This document shows positions 1 to 5,032 of a DNA stretch of 5,032 nucleotides, piece after piece. This stretch comes from Candidatus Paenalcaligenes intestinipullorum (GTDB taxonomy: Bacteria; Pseudomonadota; Gammaproteobacteria; Burkholderiales; Burkholderiaceae_B). The position numbers and the translations under genes were made by a program. The stretch covers positions 1 through 5,032 of the forward strand of contig DWUQ01000112.1 of NCBI GenBank assembly GCA_019120675.1, read 5' to 3'. The notes below the pieces were generated by a model. It was not told the DNA's origin. It saw nothing but the letters and a program-made list of their open reading frames with translations, and made no database searches. Positions within the stretch are counted from its first letter, which is position 1, and every line of letters begins with the position of its first letter.

Positions 1-318
1 CTCGGCAGTGTAGTCCAAGCGAAAATACTGAAAAATACTAATATAAGGAATCGCCAAAAAGATCAAAATAAAATAGCGCTTAACAAAGCGCCAACGATCC
101 TTGGACAGCAGCCACAGCAAGGCAAAATCTGCGAGCAAATACAAGCAAACGTAATACTGTATCCGATCGTAGCCACCCAGAAAGTAGCTTTTGCTGCCTT
201 TGAAGGTCTCAATAGACAGCAAAACCACCAAAAATAGCGACACGACCACCGAGCCAATATTTAACAGCTGTATAAAACGATCTTGATAAGCATGCAAACG
301 CGCAAGCAGTGAGCTCAT
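1..318 (-). CDS. N-terminal part of a multi-pass membrane protein, possibly an ion (potassium) channel
   Basis: The frame is open from an ATG at 318 to the left edge: 106 residues with no stop, so the C-terminus is missing. Three hydrophobic segments are visible, at about residues 21-37 (IGSVVVSLFLVVLLSIE), 54-71 and 82-98 (YFILIFLAIPYISIFQYF). A basic stretch, KDRWRFVKR, lies between the second and third. An acidic residue (D64) within helix 2, a basic linker and a helix 3 containing IPYISI resemble the S1-S3 region of voltage-gated-like or potassium channel family proteins. This family assignment is inference, because the pore and selectivity filter would lie outside the window. The ATG lacks a clear Shine-Dalgarno sequence. 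It is preferred over an in-frame ATG at 384 because that one lies upstream of a TATAAT box. The gene is 215 bases downstream of sufT, on the same strand, and probably has its own promoter. A real membrane protein is likely; the channel identity is tentative. Confidence 0.7.
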   Translation of the reverse strand, partial: MSSLLARLHAYQDRFIQLLNIGSVVVSLFLVVLLSIETFKGSKSYFLGGYDRIQYYVCLYLLADFALLWLLSKDRWRFVKRYFILIFLAIPYISIFQYFRLDYTAE

Positions 319-373
319 GGGTGACCAGTAGCAAAAAAGACAGAAATAGCAGTAACGCTGATAGTTAGACGAT

Positions 374-402
374 ATTATACGCATAGCGCGACGTCATGTT
401 GC
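374..402 (-). promoter_or_regulatory. Candidate promoter for the membrane-protein gene
   Basis: On the minus strand a perfect -10 hexamer, TATAAT, occupies 379-374. The hexamer 17 bases upstream (402-397) reads GCAACA and matches the TTGACA consensus only at its last three bases, so the -35 is weak. A start about 7 bases downstream would give a leader of roughly 50 bases before the ATG at 318. One arm of the perfect inverted repeat (383-397) fills the spacer, so a regulator or the hairpin itself could affect this promoter. Function is inferred from sequence only. Confidence 0.4.
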
Positions 403-447
403 CTTATTCGATCGTAAAACCGATACTTGGCGATGACGTCGCGCTAT
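383..447. repeat. Perfect 15-bp inverted repeat with a 35-base loop
   Basis: ATAGCGCGACGTCAT at 383-397 is the exact reverse complement of ATGACGTCGCGCTAT at 433-447. Each arm contains the palindrome GACGTC. Inside the loop, GCC (401-403) can pair with GGC (429-431), and ATCG (411-414) with CGAT (421-424), so a longer interrupted hairpin is possible. It lies 86 bases past the sufT stop and overlaps the candidate promoter of the next gene. In the direction of transcription the stem is followed by GCGTATAATATCG, with no run of T, so it is not a typical intrinsic terminator. It could be a 3'-end stabilising structure, an operator pair or an interspersed palindromic element. The repeat itself is certain; its role is unknown. 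Confidence 0.85.
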
Positions 448-533
448 AGGTTGGAGCGAATAACGCTGAGACGACCTAAAGAGCCCACTGTAAACGTTAA
501 TAGTATTGGGTTAGTAAGGCCTCAGCTCAGCGC

Positions 534-1091
534 TTAGAGCATCCCTAATTGTAAACGAGCGGATTCGCTCATCATGTCACGGCTCCAAGGTGGATCCCAT
601 ACGAGTTCCACCTCAGCTTTTTCCACACCTTGGATGGCTAAGAGCTTGAAACGCGCCTCATCGGCAATTAGGCTGCCCATCCCACACCCTGGTGCGGTCA
701 ACGTCATATCCATCACGATGCTGTATTTGTCTTCGTCCATTTTGGTGACGTGACATTTGTAGACCAAGCCTAAGTTGACGATATCGACTGGAATTTCTGG
801 GTCGTAGACTTCGCTGAGTACCACCCAAGCCGCTTCTTCGATGGTTTTCTCGCTCAGCGGCATCTCAGGTACATAAACCTCCTCTGCCGGTACTTCTTGA
901 CCTAAAGCATCCGCATCGGAACCTTCTATTCGGTATAGGTTGCCTTCAACCATCACGGTAAAGCTACCCCCTAAACGCTGGGTAATGGTAGCCATACAAC
1001 CTTTCTCGATGGTAACGGGTGAACCGTACGGGATGGTAACAGCCGGACAGTCTCGGCTGACTTCAACGTCTTCGCGATCGTAATAGCTCAC
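534..1091 (-). CDS. sufT: SufT, MIP18/DUF59-family Fe-S maturation protein
   Basis: A 185-residue protein of the long SufT type. It has an N-terminal SufT-specific part (about residues 1-80, with GGSFTVMVEGNLYRI at 41-55 and DADALG near 59-64) followed by a MIP18/DUF59 domain (about 84-178). Domain hallmarks are YDPEIPVDIVNLGLVY (96-111), TAPGCGMG (132-139, with the conserved Cys136) and WDPPWSRDMMSE (165-176). Family members assist maturation or transfer of Fe-S clusters to target proteins, probably as an accessory or carrier factor in the cytoplasm; the exact step is not settled. It is the last gene of the suf operon, 8 bases after sufU. The start is GTG at 1091: an in-frame TGA lies five codons upstream with no other start codon between, and a GGGGG Shine-Dalgarno sits 4 bases before it. 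The next ATG (Met33) would remove conserved N-terminal sequence. Confidence 0.93.
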   Translation of the reverse strand: MSYYDREDVEVSRDCPAVTIPYGSPVTIEKGCMATITQRLGGSFTVMVEGNLYRIEGSDADALGQEVPAEEVYVPEMPLSEKTIEEAAWVVLSEVYDPEIPVDIVNLGLVYKCHVTKMDEDKYSIVMDMTLTAPGCGMGSLIADEARFKLLAIQGVEKAEVELVWDPPWSRDMMSESARLQLGML

Positions 1092-1095
1092 GGTA

Positions 1096-1102
1096 CCCCC
1101 TA
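1096..1102 (-). promoter_or_regulatory. Shine-Dalgarno site fixing the GTG start of sufT
   Basis: TAGGGGG on the minus strand combines the sufU stop codon TAG with a G-rich ribosome binding site, leaving a 4-base spacer to the sufT GTG. The overlap with the stop codon suggests that sufT translation is coupled to termination on sufU. The spacing is slightly short and the site is less canonical than the GGAG-type sites of the other suf genes. Confidence 0.6.
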
Positions 1103-1555
1103 CTCAGTTTTAGCGGTTTCATCACTTAATGTGATGGCATTGTGCAAGGTATGCCACGCCAAGGACGCACATTTAACCCGAGCCGGAAACTCGCGCACTC
1201 CAGATAAGACTTCGAGTTTACCCATATCGTGCGGGGGGTGCTCCTCGGTCAGCATGGCATGAACGTCTTGAAAGAGCTGCTCGGCCTCGGCCACCGTTTT
1301 GCCTTTGCAGGCTTCGGTCATGAGTGAGGCCGAGGCTTTGGAAATGGCACAGCCATGCCCAACAAAGGTGACCTCTTCGATCAACCCCTGATCCGATAAA
1401 CGCGCATAGACGGTTAGTTGGTCGCCGCATAATGGGTTATGACCATCTGCTGAATGCGTAGCGTCTTCGAGACTTTTGTAATTACGTGGGGCTTTGTTGT
1501 GGTCAAAGATAACTTCTTGATAAAGCTCTCGCAGACCGTTAAAAGGGTCGCTCAT
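1100..1555 (-). CDS. sufU: SufU, zinc-dependent sulfur acceptor for SufS
   Basis: A 151-residue IscU-like fold protein of the SufU class. In the well-studied SufS/SufU pair it accepts persulfide sulfur from the desulfurase and passes it to SufBCD, rather than acting as a scaffold. The expected zinc ligands are present: Cys43 and Asp45 in NPLCGD, Cys69 in GHGCAISKAS and Cys129 in RVKCASLAWHTL. Cys69 and Cys129 are 60 residues apart, showing the insertion of about 18 residues that separates SufU from IscU. The IscU LPPVK motif and the His before the third Cys are absent, with Lys at that position. The start ATG overlaps the sufS stop in an ATGA, with TGGAG 7 bases upstream, so translation is probably coupled to sufS. 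No sufE is visible, so this is the likely sulfur acceptor of the operon. Confidence 0.95.
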   Translation of the reverse strand: MSDPFNGLRELYQEVIFDHNKAPRNYKSLEDATHSADGHNPLCGDQLTVYARLSDQGLIEEVTFVGHGCAISKASASLMTEACKGKTVAEAEQLFQDVHAMLTEEHPPHDMGKLEVLSGVREFPARVKCASLAWHTLHNAITLSDETAKTE

Positions 1556-2805
1556 GCGGATACTCCAAATAGTTGTTGAGCTTTTTTAAGACTAGCGATT
1601 AATGCATCAATATCGTCATAGTTATTGTAAAAGGCAAACGAAGCACGAGCTGTACCAGGTATACCTAATTCAGTCATCAGCGGCATGGCACAGTGATGCC
1701 CTGCTCGGATGGCGACCCCATCCATATCGAGGATCGTTCCTAAATCGTGCGGATGGATGTCGTCGACCATAAACGAAATGACCGCGGCCTTGTGGGCGGC
1801 TTTACCGATAATTTGAATACCAGGTAAGGCCTCAAGCTGCTGCGTTGCATAGCGTAAAAGCTCTTGCTCATGCGCCGCAATGGCTTCTAAACCGACCTCT
1901 TGGACATATTTAAGCGCTTCGGCTAAGACGATCACCCCTGCAATATTGGGTGTACCGGCTTCAAAACGCTGCGGTACCGGTGCATAGGTACTGCCACTGA
2001 ATGACACGGTGTAGATCATATCACCCCCACCTTTCCAAGGTGGCATGGCGTCTAAGAGCTCGTATTTGCCATACAGCACACCAGTACCCGTGGGGCCGAA
2101 GATTTTATGACCTGAAAACACATAAAAGTCACAATCTAAGGCCTGTACATCGACCGTTTCGTGGGCCACTGCTTGTGCGCCATCGATCAACACGGTAGCG
2201 CCGACTTTGTGAGCGGCAGCAATCATCGCACGAATAGGATTAACGGTGCCCAATGCGTTGGACACATGCGCGATGCCAACAAACTTGGTGCGCTCGGACA
2301 GTAAGCGGTGATACGCGTCTAGGTCTAAATCGCCATTGTCGAGGATAGGCACCACTTTGATGGTGGCTCCTTTTTCTTCGGCAAGCAATTGCCACGGCAC
2401 AATATTGGAATGATGCTCCAGCATAGTCAGCAGGATTTCATCACCGGCTTGGATATGCTTGCGCCCCCAAGTGGCTGCTACTAAGTTGATGCTGTCGGTG
2501 GTGCCGCTGGTAAAAACGATTTCTTCGGGGCGCTGCGCATGAAGAAACTGCTGCACCACAACACGACTGGCATCGTATAAGTCAGTAGCATGCTGCGACA
2601 GCCAATGTACACCACGGTGGATATTGGCGTTGCTGGCTTCGTAAAACTGCTTTTCAGCGTCAATGACAACGGCTGGCTTTTGGGTGGTGGCACCATTATC
2701 CAGATACACCAGACGCTGGCCCCGCACCGTCTGATTGAGTATCGGGAAATCGTTGCGCCGATCAAGCAGCGAGGGTGTGACTGAGGCGAGCGTCTGAGTG
2801 CTCAT
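1552..2805 (-). CDS. sufS: SufS, type II (class V-fold) cysteine desulfurase
   Basis: A 417-residue PLP enzyme, full length for the family, which converts L-cysteine to L-alanine and leaves a persulfide on its catalytic cysteine. The PLP lysine is Lys234 in SGHKIFGPTGTG. LEHHSNIVPWQ (129-139) and DGAQAVAH (208-215) are cofactor-site motifs. The catalytic cysteine is Cys372 in RAGHHCAMPLM, the short loop typical of type II (SufS/CsdA) enzymes, followed by RASFAFYN (387-394). His353 in HPHD lies 19 residues before Cys372, the spacing of the B. subtilis SufS histidine that takes part in the zinc ligand swap with SufU. This matches the sufU gene directly downstream, which overlaps by 4 bases. The ATG at 2805 follows the sufD stop by 2 bases and has GGAGG 6 bases upstream, within the last codons of sufD. 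Confidence 0.97.
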   Translation of the reverse strand: MSTQTLASVTPSLLDRRNDFPILNQTVRGQRLVYLDNGATTQKPAVVIDAEKQFYEASNANIHRGVHWLSQHATDLYDASRVVVQQFLHAQRPEEIVFTSGTTDSINLVAATWGRKHIQAGDEILLTMLEHHSNIVPWQLLAEEKGATIKVVPILDNGDLDLDAYHRLLSERTKFVGIAHVSNALGTVNPIRAMIAAAHKVGATVLIDGAQAVAHETVDVQALDCDFYVFSGHKIFGPTGTGVLYGKYELLDAMPPWKGGGDMIYTVSFSGSTYAPVPQRFEAGTPNIAGVIVLAEALKYVQEVGLEAIAAHEQELLRYATQQLEALPGIQIIGKAAHKAAVISFMVDDIHPHDLGTILDMDGVAIRAGHHCAMPLMTELGIPGTARASFAFYNNYDDIDALIASLKKAQQLFGVSA

Positions 2806-2807
2806 GG

Positions 2808-4103
2808 TTAACCTCCAAATACTGAACCGCCAGGCAACAAAGCCGAAAAGCCTTGGGCTGCGCGAGCGCGTAACGCTTCGTTATCGAGGCGCTCTAAACT
2901 GGCCGCCGCAAACGCATAAATCAACAAGTCGCGTGCATCGGACTCGTCAATACCACGTGAACGCAAATAGAATAAATTGTCTTCATCAAGCTGCCCCACC
3001 GTAGCCCCGTGAGCACATTTTACGTCGTCGGCGTAAATCTCCAGCTCGGGACGGGTGTCGGTACGCGCTAGCTTAGACAGCAGCAGACTATCGGAGCGTT
3101 GCACGGCATCCGTGCCATCTGCGCCCTCAGCCACCACAATCCGACCACTAAATACGCCACGCGCCATGCCTGCCAAAATGCCACGGTAATTCTCGTGACT
3201 GTAGCAGTTGGGGGATGCGTGATCGATGACGGTGTTGTGATCCACATGACGACGGCCATCAATATAGTACAAGCCGTTGAATAGTGTTTCGCAGTGTTCG
3301 CCATTGAAACGTGTGCGGATGTTGTTGCGTGCAAGCTTGGCTCCAAACGAGAAAGAATGCGACTCGAAATTCGAGGCAGCATCTTGCTCGACCACAATCT
3401 CGGCCAAGTGAGAAGCATGAGGGCTTTCTTGCTGTAATTTCACGTGTACCAGCTTGGCATCACGCGCTACCGCAGCACGCGTGACTACGTTGCTGAATGA
3501 GCTCAGCGTGTCGTTCGCACTAATATGATGCTCAACAACCGTCGCGTGGGCACCCGCTTCGAGACGAATCAGATTGCGTGTAAAGCTGGCAGCTTCGCTG
3601 GTGGTGTTAATGAAAACAGCCTGCACGGGCAACGATACCTGCTGGCCGTGCGCTACCGTGAGCACATAGCCGTCTTCGGCCAAGGCCAAATTAAGGGCTG
3701 CAGGGCTGGCACCTTCGCTTGCTTCGCCGTACAAGTCCGCATCCAGACTGTCTTGGGCCAGCTGTTGTGCCGTCGTACTAAGCAGAACCCCTTCAGGAAG
3801 CCCAGTAAGATCGGAAAGCTCAGCATTGAAGCGCCCATCCACAAAAACGAGCCAATGCCCCGCTTCGTTGTTGCGTAGTTGAGCCACTTGAGCGCTGACA
3901 TCGGTTTGTGCCGGTGCGATAGCAAAGCTTTGGTTATCAAAAGCTGCTAAAGAAGTGTGATGCCACGCTTCGAGTTTGTTGGTGGGCCACCCTTCTTGGG
4001 CAAATCGCTCCAGTGCCTGTTGGCGACGGCCTTGCAACCAAGCGGGCGTCTTTGCAACACGTTGAGCGTTGAAATCAGCAATCCACATTGGAAGAGTCGT
4101 CAT
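2808..4103 (-). CDS. sufD: SufD, Fe-S cluster assembly scaffold subunit
   Basis: A 431-residue SufB/SufD-family protein. It forms the SufBC2D complex in the cytoplasm, where it pairs with SufB to hold the nascent cluster and supports iron entry. The N-terminal helical part (about 1-60, with GWPTNKLEAWHHT at 38-50) leads into a beta-helix core and a conserved C-terminal region. That region includes HVDHNTVIDHASPNCYSHENYRG (286-308), GVFSGRIVV (316-324) and RPELEIYADDVKCAHGATVGQ (351-371), then DEDNLFYLRSRGI. His365 in CAHGAT corresponds to the E. coli SufD histidine (His360) implicated in cluster formation at the SufB-SufD interface. The final helices (about 388-415) are the SufC-binding part in the family. 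The ATG overlaps the sufC stop in ATGA and has AAGGAG 7 bases upstream. Weaker conservation in the N-terminal half is normal for SufD. Confidence 0.96.
   Translation of the reverse strand: MTTLPMWIADFNAQRVAKTPAWLQGRRQQALERFAQEGWPTNKLEAWHHTSLAAFDNQSFAIAPAQTDVSAQVAQLRNNEAGHWLVFVDGRFNAELSDLTGLPEGVLLSTTAQQLAQDSLDADLYGEASEGASPAALNLALAEDGYVLTVAHGQQVSLPVQAVFINTTSEAASFTRNLIRLEAGAHATVVEHHISANDTLSSFSNVVTRAAVARDAKLVHVKLQQESPHASHLAEIVVEQDAASNFESHSFSFGAKLARNNIRTRFNGEHCETLFNGLYYIDGRRHVDHNTVIDHASPNCYSHENYRGILAGMARGVFSGRIVVAEGADGTDAVQRSDSLLLSKLARTDTRPELEIYADDVKCAHGATVGQLDEDNLFYLRSRGIDESDARDLLIYAFAAASLERLDNEALRARAAQGFSALLPGGSVFGG
2812..2816 (-). promoter_or_regulatory. sufS Shine-Dalgarno inside the end of sufD
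   Basis: GGAGG on the minus strand is formed by the final two glycine codons of SufD (GGA GGT) and lies 6 bases before the sufS ATG. It supports that start. Because the ribosome binding site is covered by ribosomes finishing sufD, the two genes are probably translationally coupled. Confidence 0.7.
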
Positions 4104-4867
4104 ACGGTGGCTCCTTTTTGAGCGGCTTCTTCGAGCACCCAGTCGTAACCCCGCTTTTCGAGCTCAAGGGCTAAGCTAGCATCGCCAGAGTGCACAATCT
4201 GACCATTCATCAGCACGTGCACAAAGTCAGGCACGATATAGTCCAGTAAGCGTTGATAGTGGGTAATGACCACCATTGAGCGATCGGGCGCGCGCAAACG
4301 GTTCACCCCATCGGCCACCACACGTAGCGCATCAATATCTAAGCCGGAATCGGTTTCGTCCAAAATGGCTAATTTAGGCTGCAAAAGGCTCATTTGGAGC
4401 ACTTCGTTGCGCTTTTTTTCGCCGCCAGAAAACCCTTCGTTGACAGAGCGGTAAAGGAACTCTTCGCGCATGCCGACGCTCGCCATTTCTTTTTTGACGA
4501 TTTTCAAGAAATCCATAGCGTCGAGCTCAGGCTCGCCACGATGGCGGCGCACCGCATTGACTGAGGAACGTAAAAAGTAAGCGTTGGAGACGCCAGGGAT
4601 TTCGATTGGGTACTGGAAAGCTAAAAACAAACCTTCGCGGGCGCGATTTTCGACAGACATATCGAGTAAGTCTTCGCCATTGAACTCGACACTTCCGCCA
4701 TTGACCTCGTAGCTTTCGCGACCAGCGAGCACTTGAGACAGTGTACTTTTACCGGAGCCGTTGGGGCCCATGATGGCATGCACCTCGCCGTCTTTGACCT
4801 CGAGGTTGAGGCCTTTCAAAATTTGCTTACCTTCGACGGAAGCTTTTAGATCTTTAATGGATAACAT
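4100..4867 (-). CDS. sufC: SufC, ABC-type ATPase of the SufBCD complex
   Basis: A 255-residue soluble ABC ATPase, normal length for SufC. It binds SufB and SufD and uses ATP to drive the rearrangement of the scaffold during cluster assembly; it is not a transporter. All nucleotide-binding motifs are intact: Walker A GPNGSGKS (34-41), Q-loop Gln85 in LAFQYPIEIPGV, signature FSGGEKKRNEVLQM (146-159), Walker B LAILDE (166-171), D-loop SGLDIDAL and the switch His203 in VITHYQRLL. ETDSGLD after Walker B and FSGGEKKRNE are characteristic of SufC rather than other ABC proteins. The start is the ATG at 4867, with TAAGGAG ahead of it; the sufB stop lies within that site. The 3' end overlaps sufD by 4 bases. 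Confidence 0.98.
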   Translation of the reverse strand: MLSIKDLKASVEGKQILKGLNLEVKDGEVHAIMGPNGSGKSTLSQVLAGRESYEVNGGSVEFNGEDLLDMSVENRAREGLFLAFQYPIEIPGVSNAYFLRSSVNAVRRHRGEPELDAMDFLKIVKKEMASVGMREEFLYRSVNEGFSGGEKKRNEVLQMSLLQPKLAILDETDSGLDIDALRVVADGVNRLRAPDRSMVVITHYQRLLDYIVPDFVHVLMNGQIVHSGDASLALELEKRGYDWVLEEAAQKGATV

Positions 4868-4877
4868 TACTGGTGAA

Positions 4878-4884
4878 CTCCTTA
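4878..4884 (-). promoter_or_regulatory. sufC Shine-Dalgarno overlapping the sufB stop codon
   Basis: TAAGGAG on the minus strand contains the sufB TAA stop and an AAGGAG ribosome binding site, 10 bases before the sufC ATG at 4867. The arrangement supports that start and suggests coupling of sufC translation to sufB. Confidence 0.65.
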
Positions 4885-5032
4885 ACCTACACTGCCTTCT
4901 AAACTAACGCCAAGAAGATTCTGGGCTTCGACCGCGAACTCCATGGGCAACTCTTTAATTACGTCTTTGCAAAACACATTCACAATCATGGATACCGCGT
5001 CCTCGGCCAAAATGCCTCGCTGCATGGCGTAA
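4882..5032 (-). CDS. sufB: SufB, C-terminal end only (runs off the right edge)
   Basis: The last 49 residues of SufB plus the TAA stop are present; the rest, including the start, lies outside the window. The visible protein begins YAMQRGILAEDAVSMIVNVF and ends FAVEAQNLLGVSLEGSVG. This closely follows the very conserved SufB C-terminus (RGI..EDAVSMIV..FCKDV...LP.EFAVEAQ.LL), which provides the SufC-binding helices. SufB is the main scaffold on which the Fe-S cluster forms in the SufBC2D complex. The sufC start is 14 bases downstream, as expected for a sufBCD operon. Nothing can be said about its catalytic cysteine, which lies upstream of the visible part. Confidence 0.95.
   Translation of the reverse strand, partial: YAMQRGILAEDAVSMIVNVFCKDVIKELPMEFAVEAQNLLGVSLEGSVG

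Larger units (their letters stand above)
319..533. other. Intergenic region between sufT and the membrane-protein gene
   Basis: These 215 bases hold no convincing gene. The part next to the membrane-protein gene carries the inverted repeat and the candidate -10 box. The part next to sufT (451-533) has only a weak imperfect hairpin: TAGGT at 447-451 can pair with ACCTA at 474-478, with AGCG/CGCT (455-458 and 464-467) inside. No GC-rich stem followed by a T run is seen on the minus strand, so where suf transcription ends is not evident from sequence. Confidence 0.6.

Noticed and set aside
63..257. 64-codon minus-strand frame rich in Cys and Trp
   Set aside because: It is out of frame with the longer open frame 1-318, whose protein has well-formed membrane helices and charged linkers. 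The Cys/Trp-rich product looks like an out-of-frame shadow.
319..384. In-frame upstream ATG at 384 as an alternative start for the membrane protein
   Set aside because: It would place the TATAAT box inside the coding region and add a 22-residue Cys/Tyr-rich extension with no family resemblance. The ATG at 318 is preferred, although neither has a good Shine-Dalgarno.
383..447. Intrinsic (rho-independent) terminator of the suf operon
   Set aside because: The stem is strong but the loop is 35 bases and neither strand has a T run after the stem.
447..478. Imperfect hairpin TAGGT...ACCTA with an inner AGCG/CGCT stem
   Set aside because: Pairing is short and interrupted by unequal internal loops, with no T tract; such structures arise often by chance.
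2481..2765. 94-codon second minus-strand frame inside sufS
   Set aside because: It overlaps the conserved N-terminal part of SufS in another frame, and its product has no recognisable family features.
3525..3878. 117-codon plus-strand open frame inside sufD
   Set aside because: It lies wholly antisense to a strongly supported sufD, has no recognisable domain or good ribosome binding site, and is the kind of open shadow frame expected opposite a GC-balanced gene.

Overview
The window carries most of a SUF-type iron-sulfur cluster assembly operon, all on the minus strand, followed by the start of a separate membrane-protein gene on the same strand. In the direction of transcription (right to left) the order is sufB (3' end only) - sufC - sufD - sufS - sufU - sufT. 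After a 215-base intergenic stretch comes the N-terminal part of a channel-like membrane protein that runs off the left edge. Balanced base composition, conventional Shine-Dalgarno sites and the sufBCDSUT order suggest a proteobacterium, probably a gammaproteobacterium. Genus and species cannot be told from this sequence.

Region by region (window coordinates): 4882-5032 is the C-terminal end of SufB, a scaffold subunit. 4100-4867 is SufC, the ABC-type ATPase. 2808-4103 is SufD, the SufB paralogue. 1552-2805 is SufS, the type II cysteine desulfurase. 1100-1555 is SufU, the zinc-dependent sulfur acceptor. 534-1091 is SufT, a MIP18/DUF59 Fe-S maturation factor with a GTG start. 319-533 is non-coding and holds a perfect 15-bp inverted repeat and a candidate -10 box. 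1-318 encodes at least 106 residues of a protein with three predicted membrane helices.

The genes form one tightly packed unit. sufC/sufD and sufS/sufU overlap by 4 bases (ATGA), and the other junctions are 2 to 14 bases. Several Shine-Dalgarno sites lie in the stop codon or last codons of the preceding gene, which points to co-transcription and translational coupling. SufS removes sulfur from cysteine, SufU accepts the persulfide, SufBCD builds the cluster using ATP, and SufT probably helps deliver it to target proteins. The operon promoter and any regulator such as iscR or sufR would lie beyond the right edge.

The Suf genes look intact and ordinary. I found no undescribed system. The most notable points are the inverted repeat between sufT and the channel-like gene, and the histidine in SufS that matches the SufU-type zinc ligand swap.
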